This document shows, piece after piece, positions 42,627-53,429 of a DNA stretch of 64,000 nt. Numbering within the stretch: position 1 is the first letter of the stretch; the number at the start of each line of letters is the position of its first letter. The stretch is from NCBI GenBank assembly GCA_022457065.1, contig JAJGBQ010000007.1, positions 2,444,501-2,508,500 on the forward strand, given 5' to 3'. A program made the position numbers and the translations under genes. Origin of the DNA: Curvularia sp. ZM96 (Eukaryota; Ascomycota; Dothideomycetes; Pleosporales; Pleosporaceae). The notes beneath the pieces were generated by a model, which was not told where the DNA came from, ran no database searches, and saw nothing but the letters and a program-made list of their open reading frames with translations.

Positions 42627-44517
42627 CTTGCTAACGGGGTTCAATTGAAGTTTATTCCACTACCCAGCAGAATCGAATGCTATGCAGGCTCCATCATGTC
42701 AAAAAGTAAGACCTCAGCGTCTACAGTCGCCTTGGAACAACGTTAGAACGGATAGGATTATGTACTGCATCTAATGTGACAAACCGCATTTATCGCTTAA
42801 TCTGTGTTCCCTAGCCCGAAAGTAAGTATTGTAAGTTGGGTGTTTGCTTAGACTTCCTTACACTGCAGTGACATTTGCTGGGCATCTTACGTGGGTTTGT
42901 TGATATTTGGTGCACCACGCCTTGAACACATATCGAACATGAGTGCATTTGTATTGTACTTGCGTGTAGTCGCACATTGTCAGATGAAAAAGAATGGCAA
43001 GTGACTGTAGAAGAGAACTGCAGAAATAGGGACAAAATGAGAACAGATACCCCGACCGACAGAGGACACAGCCCGTTGATATATGGTCATGAAATTGCAA
43101 AATGTCAAGTGGTTTCATATACAGCCAAACGCAAGGAAAAGGGACGGATACAATCGTTCAGGTATCCACAGAACTGGAACCTGTGTTAATCGAGTCTAGT
43201 CCATCCGTGCCATGCATCCTTGCGCCATATGCATTCTCCGCAAGACCCGGTTGCGATGGGTTGTCGAGATTTTTGCACGCCAGAGGCGGGTGGGGCGCTC
43301 ATATTTGACTCTGTGCGCTTCTCCATTTGGCCGCTAAGCGGGTGTATGGAATGCTCCCACGCCTAATTGTTAAGATGATAGTGTGAGTGACAAATATGGG
43401 CTTGATCTTCAGGGATCTGCAAGTCACTCTCTGGTGCCATGCATGTGATCTGCATTCCTCAGCTACAGGGATTCCTTGCGACGCTGCACGAGCACCGCTC
43501 GCGCGTAGAGCAAACAATGTGGCGCGGTTAGTGGGCAAATATGACGCGGCGGTTAAGATGATGCATGGTTCCGGCTCCATCAAAGTCAGCCACATTATGG
43601 GCGATACATGGCATGTCCGTTTTACTTCCTCTGCCAGATACACGACCTGTGGCATCAACGCATTGTATAATCCCATCCTCGCCACTCCACTACGGGTATC
43701 GTTTAACCAAGATCCCAAAGCGGATGAAATAGTTGTGTAAAACGAGTGTGATCAAAACCAAGCTTTTCAACTTATCCATTCACATTCATTTCACAGGAAA
43801 GACGGGAATGTCACGCCAAGATTTGAATATGTCGTAGCAGTGACAATAGGGCTGGGATCGCTGATGTGTTTCAATCGATCTGACTCACATGATCCGATCT
43901 GATTAGGTTATACTGAAGTCAGGTGATGAAGAGGGAATACTCAGCTGATCTAGGTTGACTAGTCGAAACCGAGTAAGAGCACCTAATCAAATCCACCTGC
44001 ATTTTGGACAGTGGATGTGGGACCGTCCACCTCAATCAGAATCCTTTGCTTCGAACTCCCCCCAGCTTCGAAAGATATTATTCCAACATCGATATTCGAT
44101 TCTAAACTCTTTCTGGTTTGATTTAGGAGATCATGCTACGTGGGGTAGACTCTGGAGATAGACGCTGACGATATAGAAAGCATTTTATTTTGATCAAGTT
44201 TTACCTAGTGTTGGTCTATTTATGATAGTGGCAAAGTAATAAGACATTAAGAAATGTCCAATCTGACCATGACTTCCTGCCCCCAGCAAGCGCGAAACCA
44301 AACTTGCTTAGACGCTCTACCCAAGCGTCGAAAACTTTATTAGTCATGTGAAGATCCGTCACATGAGGAAGGGCATCTACTCCTGAGATAGCGCATTCTA
44401 ATGTACTTGCTGGCATTTCGCAGGAGCAACGATACATCAAAGCAAGAACATGCACAGTGCTCCGCTTGTGCAAAAACTCTTTCTCCCTAATTCTCTGCGG
44501 CTCCTGGTACTGTCCGA
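42627..44517. other. Intergenic, no supportable gene
   Basis: The frames 43299-43718 (-) and 43387-43740 (+) overlap and have no recognisable domain. A minus frame at 44216-44695 overlaps the reductase gene in another frame and is discounted. Confidence 0.4.
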
Positions 44518-45711
44518 TCATAGTTTTGACTCCGAGAAACCTAAACTCTGATTCTGACCTTGTCCTCTCGCCAGGGCTGCGTGGCTTTTGGAAAAGGTGT
44601 TGTTGGCGATGGCAGCAATAGTACTGACGTCTAAGGCAAGAGCGAATGACCCAACAAGCCCGGCGAGACGCCTTTTCCCACCAGATCCCTGGCATGAAAG
44701 AAGTTGCAATGACTCTTGCTGCGTCTCGTAGGAAGTCCCTCCTCCTACAGCTGCAACAGGAAGTGATGGGAAGAACATCGTCAGCCTGAGCTCCTTCACA
44801 GTTGAGTCATACTCTGGTGTGAGGTGGCTCCAGGATCCCTCAGCCACACTAGCAGCATCTTGGCCACAGCTTATAAACATAGCTGCTACGATGTTGGCAG
44901 TATTTATGTTACAACCGAACTGTCCATTGCGAATGCCACCTTCCTTCAGCAAGAGGATCGCCTGGTACAACCGTTCGCTCGTACAACCAAGGACTTCTTG
45001 GCATACAATATCTGACAGCCTAGCCCAAACAATAACTTGTACTCCCCGGGGCTCTTTCACATTGCCCCAGGATGGCTTTTTATCTGAAGCCATTTGGCCC
45101 TCGATGACAATGTTTTGAATGCGCAGATCCTTTGCAATGGCCGATGCGATGAATCGATCGCACACCTGCTGTGTAGCAATAGTGACCATGTTCTGTCCTG
45201 CAGCATCCCCACAGGTATAGCTAAAATGGACGTGGACATTGGATCCAATGATGTGAGGTGTGAGCTTCTGGAGACGGGCGTAGCGACTTGTACTCTCGGC
45301 GTCTCGTACGAACTGGCTATGCAGATGCGGCAACAGTACTGCAAAAGCAACTGCATCCGCCGTATCTGCAAACATGAAGACCGGAGCTCGAGACATGCCC
45401 TCACCGAGCACCTGAAAGTGGACACCACCACAGCGGTGGAGTGCCTTACTTCCACGTGAACAGCTAGCCACTAGTGTTGGCTCAACAGTCGCTAGGGGGG
45501 CGTAGAAATCATCGTCGGTGTCTTCAGAGCCTTGGATTCGCAAAGGACCTGCCAGGCCTACGGGAACTTTCGTGTAACCAACAAAATTCTCAATGCGAAC
45601 TTGATCATGCTCGCCTTTGAGAGCCTGAATGTGGGGAATGCGGCTGAGAACAGAGCGGAACTTGTCTGTGCGCTGTGTTTCGGCTTCCATGTTATCAGGA
45701 GGCATAGTCAA
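44518..45711 (-). CDS. Soluble HMG-CoA reductase (catalytic domain only)
   Basis: Single exon, 397 residues. It would reduce HMG-CoA to mevalonate with NADPH. Class I motifs run in order: ENFVGYTKVPVGLAGPL near residue 40; VEPTLVASCSRGSKAL with the catalytic Glu; FSYTCGDAAGQNMV; SDKKPSWGN with the catalytic Lys; FGCNINTANIVAAMFISCG and QD with the catalytic Asp; PSLPVAAVGGGTSYET; and KSHAALARG near the C-terminus at the catalytic His position. The N-terminal membrane anchor and sterol-sensing region of the housekeeping enzyme are absent, so it is cytosolic. Several usually conserved residues differ (GQNM for GMNM, PSWGN for PAAIN, CSRG for TNRG). Such divergent extra copies occur in metabolite clusters as supply enzymes or as statin-type self-resistance. 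Activity is inferred, not shown. Confidence 0.9.
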   Translation of the reverse strand: MTMPPDNMEAETQRTDKFRSVLSRIPHIQALKGEHDQVRIENFVGYTKVPVGLAGPLRIQGSEDTDDDFYAPLATVEPTLVASCSRGSKALHRCGGVHFQVLGEGMSRAPVFMFADTADAVAFAVLLPHLHSQFVRDAESTSRYARLQKLTPHIIGSNVHVHFSYTCGDAAGQNMVTIATQQVCDRFIASAIAKDLRIQNIVIEGQMASDKKPSWGNVKEPRGVQVIVWARLSDIVCQEVLGCTSERLYQAILLLKEGGIRNGQFGCNINTANIVAAMFISCGQDAASVAEGSWSHLTPEYDSTVKELRLTMFFPSLPVAAVGGGTSYETQQESLQLLSCQGSGGKRRLAGLVGSFALALDVSTIAAIANNTFSKSHAALARGQGQNQSLGFSESKL

Positions 45712-47328
45712 AAGAAGAGGGGTACGAGCGGGTCATTGAGCGTATGAGTAGCTATACAAAGCGCTTTTGTACACGAGCCAAGGATAGAAGCAAGGTTCAG
45801 TAGCCATGCATAGTCTTGTTATGTGCTGCAGAGCTACTCGTGTGACTGGCTGCACTGGACTTGGTCACTCGTGTAAGCATAGAGGAATTACTTGATGTAG
45901 CAGAACACACTTTGCATGAACTTGAGTGAAGGCGGGCAGCTAAGACAGCTGCCACGTCTACATGCACTAATACTGCTGCGAATTAGCTTAGCGCTTGTGT
46001 ATCATAGCATGTAAGACTTGCTTGAGTAAGTCTAGATAGTTCCTAACGCCATTCTCACCTTTCTCCCAGGTAAGCGCGCCACCACGAGTGGTACGTAGCA
46101 CCCATGCGCAGACTACGCAGGAAATGTGCCGCGTTCCACAAGTGGTGATTATGTACTCAAATCGAGAATGGCAATGATAGGAAACTAGAGGCTTCATCTC
46201 GGGAGTCAGCAACACTAAGCAGGACAAAAACTGATGTGAGGTGAAGACGAATGCAAGAGCGGAGACTACCTCCTCGGGCAGTTGTAATTTTCAGTTCCTG
46301 TACCGAGTACTCCGTAAGCAGACGGCCTTTGGTCTCACGCTAAGCCATAACCGGTATAGCCTGAAAGCAACCCTGCGCAAATGGTACTAGTGAGCGTTGC
46401 AATGGCTTGGCCTTCTTTCAAGCACTTAGACTCGCTAATGCATGATGTTTACATTGTACAATTTTTGAATGAACAAGTATACTACTACACCAGGCGGGTC
46501 CATGCCCCACGTAGCGAGTGGCCCATGTATCCTCGAATTGGGTTCCGTTCCGGATCATGTCATGGCGCGGTCAGTAAGCCCCAGAATACAGCTCATTCCA
46601 AGAACTATTCGTCATCCACTAGCCGCAATCACCCGGCAACGTTGTCCCGTACGTACCCGAAGCCATGACGACGTGCCCGGAGTGTACTTGCGTCGCTCAT
46701 GTACCTCACTGGATTGAATGCGCAACAAATAAGTTGACGTTTGGTGACCGTGCTGTACGAATGAACACAGTGCACGTGTCATGCAATTGCAAATGGATGA
46801 AGCTACTTGGTAACGTGCGACCCTCATTGAACCATTTTTTGGCTGAATTCGTAACGTAGCTGTGTTATGCCTAGTGGTATGGAATCGCCACCTCGCATTA
46901 TCTAGGCTAGGCGCAGTACCAGCAAGATTGGCACTACTCAGGATCAACCCACCTGCACTATGGGACTTGCGAATCAATTTGAAATATATAGACCCCGAAT
47001 GTTGTTACACTGTGCTTCTCTATGTTTGCAACACTTTCCAATAACTCTGGTTCTAGAGTGAATCATTGTACTTCCAATACCATTGTTCCTCTCTATGATG
47101 GAAAGTGTCAATGATATATGTGAGGATACCAACGATCCGCTGTCAGAATGTCGGGAACCAGAGCTCAAAAATGCTCTCGGGCGGATGCCTCAGCGGCACT
47201 CAAAACATGGCGGCTCCAATCAGCACCATCGCAGTGAGTCCACGAACCCAGTTATCACAATAGCCTGAGCAGTGGCAATAGATTGGTCCTGACATTACGA
47301 AGGGAATTCGGGTAACGCCAGATGCAAC
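45712..47328. other. Promoter side of the reductase gene; intergenic
   Basis: Several 60-120-codon frames on both strands (46381-46668, 46612-46977, 46665-46859) have no domain. The frame 47083-47268 (+) (MFLSMMESVNDICEDTNDPL...) could be a first exon of the chromodomain gene. Confidence 0.4.
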
Positions 47329-48075
47329 TTGCTTCACTTACGAAAACAGTGCGCAGATACCAAGACGTCACTCTCAGCATCAGCAAAAAGAGGCTTCTGC
47401 AGTGATACCAGCAGCAACAATGGTGATAATCAAAGCGACGACAATGTCGATACTGATGATAGCCGGAATGTGCGACTGGACCGCAGGCGTAAACATTTTT
47501 CATCGTTTGAGCCACGTTCCCGGAGGCAGCACAACACAAACCCAGCATCACCAACCAAGCGATTTCATACATTGGCTCGAAAGCGCCAGAAACAAGCCTT
47601 TACTAGGAACTCCATCCACAGTAGGAGAAACCACATCGCTGAGCCCAATAGCACCAAACAGCCAAGGTTGTCCCTAGATACCTGCAGCTTGCGCAAACAT
47701 GGAAAAAATTCGAGTGGCAGGACTGAACATATGGACGATGAATACGAGGTGGAGCAAATCATTGCGGCCCGTCTCAACGGCACAAACCTCCAATACCGTG
47801 CTAAATGGGTAGGATACAAGGAGGACTTGACGTGGTATAATGCATCCAACTTCAAAAATAGTCCATACAAGTTACTAGACTTCCATGCAGCCAATCCATC
47901 GCAACCAGGCCCCCCATGTAGACTTAGTATATGGAAACATTGCTGGGACAACGACGAAGATGCGCCTACGCATCAGAATGATGAGAAGCCAGGTCATTTG
48001 CGTGTACGTAGGGGAAATTGCAGTGGAAATGGGAGCAAGAATCGTGGCCGCTGTGCGCGTTCATGTTTTCCATGA
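47329..48075 (+). CDS. Chromodomain protein (5' end uncertain)
   Basis: The long frame has a basic, disordered N-terminal half (DRRRKHFSSFEPRSRRQHN, KRFHTLARKRQKQAFTR). A chromodomain follows near the middle: DDEYEVEQIIAARLNGTNLQ, YRAKWVGYKEDLTWYNASNF, KNSPYKLLDFHAANP. The aromatic positions (Y in EYEVE, W and Y in KWVGY, W in TWY) fit methyl-lysine reader folds. There is no integrase or reverse transcriptase nearby, so it is not simply a retrotransposon tail. The frame opens with a TTG-type codon and no ATG near it, so an upstream exon (perhaps 47083-47232) is likely but not resolved. The C-terminal 30 residues may be read-through of an intron at GTAGGG (about 48008). Confidence 0.65.
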   Translation: MLHLRKQCADTKTSLSASAKRGFCSDTSSNNGDNQSDDNVDTDDSRNVRLDRRRKHFSSFEPRSRRQHNTNPASPTKRFHTLARKRQKQAFTRNSIHSRRNHIAEPNSTKQPRLSLDTCSLRKHGKNSSGRTEHMDDEYEVEQIIAARLNGTNLQYRAKWVGYKEDLTWYNASNFKNSPYKLLDFHAANPSQPGPPCRLSIWKHCWDNDEDAPTHQNDEKPGHLRVRRGNCSGNGSKNRGRCARSCFP

Positions 48076-49075
48076 ATTTCAGGCGGTTTGGAAAAGGTTG
48101 CTATCAATCATGCTCATACGACTTCACAGTACTTACTGTATGGCTTCGAGGAAAGTTGACAAACCATCTTCAACTGGTTCAAATATTTCACTCTGCCAAG
48201 GTCAGTTGACTAAGATGGCTGGTTCAGTTGAGGGCACGAGATTGGATTGTGTCAGCATTTGTGAGGATACAGGGCTTGCATCCATAAGTCCAATGATGGA
48301 GACTAGAAACTTCGATTAGTTACCTTACAAAGCGATGGAATAAAGAGCTCATGCCCTAGTTTAACTACCTATTCAACAGAGCCCTTCACCGCGTTCACTA
48401 CATCGTTGTATCTCGTGAAGCTAGCCAGTCAGCTGGCACGACTGAGCCAGGTCTGTAGCACACGCCAACCGCGAATCGCGATGTTGCAGAAGCTTCCTTC
48501 CAGAAGAGGCGAAGCAGAAAGGAAATATGAGCCACGAGGCCTCTGCACTGAAATCCGTATGCCTCATTCGCCTCGATATCTTAGGGAAGTCAGGACCAAT
48601 ATGCGCACTCATTTTTGAGCTTCAAATGCTTCAAACATGATGTCTGAAGACAAAACGGGAGCCCAGACCGTATTTGATGGCGTTCGGCATGTCAATGGCC
48701 CCACGTGATGGCTCTTGTGTTGGGGACTGCATTGTAATGGCTACTATTTTAGGTTGATTGCAGGAATTGCGGCAACTCGGATTACGCGTCTTGACACAGA
48801 GCTGAAGGCATTTGCATAACGGACGCGCTCGTTTGCCAGGTATGATTCGTGCCACAACTTGACCCTTCAATATCCCAATTCATTCAGCATGAAAACATGT
48901 CGGAAATGCTTCACTTTCAGAATGAGCGCCGGGAGAGAACACTCCATAAGGAAGCCCATTCCGAGGCTACTGCTCAGTTTAGTCCAGCGAGGCAAATATA
49001 TAAGCCCCCATCTGTACCTTTCAATCAAATCAGAAACCACTATTCACTCAGTCTTCACTCGTTCACAGAGCCAGA
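48076..49075. other. Intergenic
   Basis: No gene is recognised. The frames 48406-48618 and 48421-48612 are mutually antisense with no domain. The right end holds the promoter of the 49076 gene. Confidence 0.4.
48997..49003 (+). promoter_or_regulatory. TATA box of the small membrane-protein gene
   Basis: TATATAA lies 73 bp before the ATG at 49076, in a plausible position for a fungal core promoter. Confidence 0.5.
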
Positions 49076-49511
49076 ATGTCAATCCTGTCCTTACCAGAAA
49101 TGAAACGCGTCTCTCATAGAGACTCAGTGGCCGATCACAGAGGACAGTAAGTTTTACGTAGTCGCTTTTTCTATAAAGCTGACCAAACCCAACAGATGGC
49201 CCCTTAGGGAATGCATAGCTCTTTTCGTGTTGTATCTGTTGATCTCGTTCACACGAATGGTGCTATTTGTCCTCGAAATAGCGGCTCTATACTACTTGGT
49301 TATCGCGTTTTTGAAGATATCCGGTTGGTACCAGGAAGACGAAAATCCTTGGATTATTCAACAGATGTTAAGATCGGAGATATTCTACACTCTTGTACCC
49401 AAACTGTTACAGACAACAGAAGGAAAAACGATCCTCTCCTTGGCGGAAGACGAGTGGTTGAGAGACCACTCAGGTGCACGTCAAACAAGGATGGTGCTCG
49501 CGGAGCGATGA
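49076..49511 (+). CDS. Small membrane-anchored hypothetical protein
   Basis: Exons 49076-49146 and 49196-49511 are joined by a 49-nt intron (GTAAGT, GCTGAC branch, CAACAG), giving 128 residues. The N-terminus is hydrophilic (MSILSLPEMKRVSHRDS). After the splice come two close hydrophobic helices (CIALFVLYLLISF and MVLFVLEIAALYYLVIAFL), then a soluble tail (WYQEDENPWIIQQML, KLLQTTEGKTILSLAEDEWL). This could be one hairpin or a single long membrane anchor. It has an upstream TATA box. No family is recognised. Confidence 0.6.
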
Positions 49512-50706
49512 TCACGTGACTACCATCCTCCCAAGTCTTGGCCTCTGGAAAACCAGTAGCGTGAGGAAGGCCATCCTCTTCTCGAAACTATTCCCTGGCT
49601 AGAAGGCATGAAAAGTCAGGACTAAAATCAATGATTGTAAGGGATCGTCTTACAACAGACAAAAGGATTTCTCCCTAGCTGCTGACCGCGAGTGGTCGAG
49701 GATGCGCTCGACCCACTGTCAGCATGATGATCCTTGCGGGGCAAGGATTACGTGATTACCCTCTCGCCAAGACACACCATCCCTGGGACGGCAGCCATCA
49801 CGAACTTTGCTGACATCCCAGTGATGTAAGGGATGGATGGGATGCAAGGACTGGAAGCAATAAAGATACAAGGATAGATGGATTTCATTATTTACTCTCG
49901 TTGTGGTCGACTCAAATTTGTACTTGCTTACAAGTTCCTTTTCTAAGGTTTACACTTTGTTTTTCTATTTTAGAATTGATTGTCTTTACCATCGGTTGAA
50001 CATCCATATCTCATTTCCACCAGGATTACTTGGCAATCGCGCGGACACCTGCTAACAGCTATCTCGCCCCAACCCGGATCGAGACTTAGTAAAGTATAGC
50101 ATCACCCTGTGTAACAGCTCGCTCAAAATCCCTTTCCAATTCACCTGCGAGTATCGCGCCGCAGTGAAGCAAAGTCGTTCAGCTAAAAAGACATCTCAAA
50201 GCGTGAAACGCATAGACATTTGTATTCGGAAACTCACTCGTATATTGGCTCACAACAACCAAGTTTTGCAGCAAGTGATACAAAGGTATAAATTACGGTT
50301 CAAAGCCAGTTGATCGGATCCATGATGAGATCGACCTATCCGGTATCTGATAAGATGCCGGACAGTCAAGGACCAGCTGAACACTCAAACGGAGTTAGTC
50401 TAAAGGGGTGTATCTTAATAAACCTCGTTCGTCGCTATGTTTCATATATATCATAGGGTCGAAACATTATGTAAATTCATAACCAGAAAGAAGGGAACAG
50501 AAGGAAGGACAGATGTTAAGACTGGGAGGTTTCGCGCGGAGTTGATTTATAAAGATGTACCTGAACTGCTTTTACAGTAATTTGCAAAAATGTAAAACTC
50601 CTTCACAGATAGGAATTATAGTGGAGAGAAAAGTCTATTCAGAGTGTATTCATTGGGTGAAGGAGACAGGATAACATAACAATGCTAAGCAATACACGCC
50701 AGGCAG
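49512..50706. other. Intergenic
   Basis: No coding frame. Related sequences TGATCACGTGACTACC (49508) and GGATTACGTGATTACC (49746) recur about 240 bp apart, each followed by a CTC-CAAG context. They may be pieces of a small repeat. Confidence 0.4.
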
Positions 50707-51601
50707 CTACGTACGAGCCTTCCGTTGAAGCACCGCAAGTTCCTGCTCCAGCTTCTCTATCAGCGCTGCCTTTTCTTTGTTCTCTTTTTTCAGGCGTTTA
50801 TTTTCAGAGTGCATCTCGTCACTGTCGCGGTGGCCAGCAACCTTAGATTCAGAGACCCCGCGTTTGCGTTTCAGGCTGGTATCCTCGTCGTCGCGGCAGT
50901 CCATGGGCCGATTGTAGGATGACTCTGAGGTACATGACGTACGGGTAGGAGACCCTTCCATCTCTCCATGACCCGTACCAGCTGGAACGAGAAGCTCATG
51001 CGGATTTGCTGACACGGACTTGCTGCGATGGGCACGGCGGATGTGCTCTGCCAGGTTCTCTTTCCGTGTGAATCCGGTGCCTGAACTCCGTTTGCAGTCA
51101 GGGAAGGGGCAGAAGAGGGTCTTTTTGGCGCTGCCGTGCATCTTGTGAACCTCGCGCTCATGGCGAAGCAGGCCGCCACTGTAGGTGAATCCTTGGAGCT
51201 TTTCACAGCCCTTCACATTGCACTTGTAGGGACGATCATGCTTGTCCATGTGTTTGCTGCAAACAAAAGTCAGCTGATCATGATTGCTCTAACATAAGTA
51301 GTGTGTTTGCGGGGTAGACAGGAACTGCTTACTTCCAATCGCACTTGCGATCAAACGATGTGCCGTGGCACTCTTGGTGTTTGCAAACCATTTTCCCTTT
51401 CTCATTGCGCGGCGGCTCTTCGGCGCGCTTATGACTATGGGATTCTTTTTTTTTATTGTCTTGAGATGAGTCTACAGAGCGACTTCTGCTGTGGGATCTT
51501 GGATTACTGGCTGCTACTGATGGGCTATGTTCAACCATGGAAGGTGCCATAGGAGATTCTGGGCAGTTTGAACTGGATGGACTAGGCATATCTTGGTTCA
51601 A
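50707..51601 (-). CDS. C2H2 zinc-finger transcription factor with C-terminal coiled coil
   Basis: Exons 51601-51333 and 51256-50707 are joined by a 76-nt intron (GTAAGC, GCTGAC, TTGCAG) that lies inside the first finger, giving 272 residues. A Ser-rich N-terminus is followed by three consecutive fingers: CKHQECHGTSFDRK...HMDKH, YKCNVKGCEKLQGFTYSGGL...HEREVH and FCPFPDCKRSSGTGFTRKEN...HIRRAH. A Ser/Thr-rich linker, an NLS-like SLKRKRG and a C-terminal coiled coil (KRLKKENKEKAALIEKLEQE) follow. This layout fits a nuclear DNA-binding regulator that dimerises. The intron splitting a finger gives strong support for the spliced model. Confidence 0.88.
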
Positions 51602-53235
51602 TGAGTGGATCGAAGTGTTACGCTTGCGTTGGTGCGGAACCAGCAGGATTGTGGTGGATAGGTTTTGCTAAGGCGCTATAGGAGGAGAGGAAGACAATGA
51701 ACATGTACAGAACGATCAAGCAGTGTCGGCAATATGCATGTACAGCGATGAGGCTGTTGTGAGGCAGAGTGTCAGGCTTTATGCTGCATGCTGGGCAATG
51801 TCAGGCACACCCCACATATATTAGAAAGGAGCGCAGGCGCAGAGGCGCAGTCAGAGGTACGTCGACGCATGAACAGGCAACAATATCTTATTCATGCGCC
51901 TGCATTCGGAAACATACCCATTTAACTCCGTGATTCCGTATGCGATCATGTGGCAAGTTTCGCATATTAATAGCAAGATAGTTGGGCTGCGGATGAAGAG
52001 TCATGCAGCATCCAGAGAATGGCCCGACACTCGGAGAGCGTTAGAAATGGGAAGAAAGGGCCGTGTCCTCAAATAACTTTGCTCTTTTGAAAAAGAGTAA
52101 TAGTTAGCGTTCGTAGTTTGGTGCCAGCTATTGGGGCCCAGCCAGATGCGCGCAGTAGGCCTATGTATGTGAGTATCTTATTCCACTATCTTCAGACTGC
52201 ACGCGGCACTATATAATGAGATTTACCTTGAGCTTTTGCTCCCTGCAACTGTGTTTATGTGAAACGAAATCTCTTTTTGGTGCCTGACCGCTAACATAGG
52301 TATACACCACAACTCGGTACTAGATCCCGTGAACGGGCTCAGGTAGCGCGCACTACATGCTCATGCGCGGCTGTTGCGGCAATCGTGTGTCACGCATGGC
52401 TACCAATATTAATCAGTGCGGGATGGTTAAGAGAACCTTGTTTCTCTAGAAGTCGAGCTGCAGTTGCATTGTTACGTTTCGAAGCATTTGCTGGTGCTCG
52501 CATCGACTTCTCCATATTAAGATAAAACAGTAAAATTCCTAGCTAGATAGAACGCTCCATGCCATTGTTTCAAGGACATGCTTGCAGGAATCTGCTTTTA
52601 TTGACCACTTGGTATCAGCTGTCGCGAAACCATACCACCTCCAATCGTCGCTAGAAGGCGGCTGACTCGATGCAGATGTAATATTCCAATATCCTCTCCC
52701 TCGCACCTTGAACTCACATACTGCCCAATGTGCACAGAAATGTACCCTCAGTGGCTTCAATCATAATGCTTCAACGCAGAGATGCTGCCACGGTACGTAA
52801 GCACAACATCGTCATCTGATGGGGGAACCGGATTCATGCCAAAAGTGCACTGTGGGTCATACATGCTTTCTCGAGGCTCACTCAGCTGATATCCTTGTCG
52901 CTCTGAAAGCCACACGCACACGCTTCCGTCACGTTAGATCACATATGACAGCACACACGAAACACGCAGCATAGATGAGCCAGAAGTCTTCTACTTGGAA
53001 AGAGCGGCTTCACCACCTAGATTCCGCGTATCGAAGCAAAACTTGGGAGAGGGCAAAGGCGAGCTGGGGCGGGGTGCTTAGACTATCGCTAAGTCCAATA
53101 CTGACCACCCACTACGATCAGCTTGCACGAGTGGTTGCCGTCGCTTGGCAGACACACAATCTAGCGTGCTACTATTAGCTACCTAGATCCCAGGGCAGTC
53201 AGAAAGTTAAAGAAAGATAATTCATCAACGGCTTA
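51602..53235. other. Intergenic, with possible orphan exons
   Basis: The minus frames at about 52955-52773 (RDGSVCVWLSERQGYQLSEP...) and 52539-52760 look mildly protein-like but could not be joined or assigned. No gene is supported. Confidence 0.35.
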
Positions 53236-53429
53236 CAGTCGCTAGCGATTGCGGCTTCACCCCTGTAGGCAGCGTTCCAAAAGTCCAGTCATCAGAAGAT
53301 CGAGGATTGACCAATCACACTGATGGTTCTGCTGCTGACTTCTTGTACTAAGCTATATAAGGAAGGTGGGGCTGCTTAAATCCGTTGCGCAGCTGTGCGT
53401 AAGGGTGAAGCCGCAATCGCTAACGACTG
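53236..53429. mobile_element. 194-bp MITE with TA target-site duplication
   Basis: Terminal inverted repeats of 27 bp (53236-53262 and 53403-53429), starting CAGTCG and containing TAGCGATTGCGGCTTCACCC, differ at one position. TA flanks both ends (53234-53235, 53430-53431). There is no ORF inside. CAG ends with TA target sites indicate a non-autonomous Tc1/mariner-superfamily element. The repeats differ from those of the Tc1 element at 41268, so a different transposase mobilised it. Confidence 0.9.

Noticed and set aside
43299..43740. Overlapping 117- and 139-codon ORFs
   Set aside because: Mutually antisense, with no recognisable motif in either; treated as non-coding.
44216..44695. Minus-strand ORF overlapping the 3' end of the HMG-CoA reductase gene
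   Set aside because: Different frame, no domain. The reductase motifs run to their own stop at 44518.
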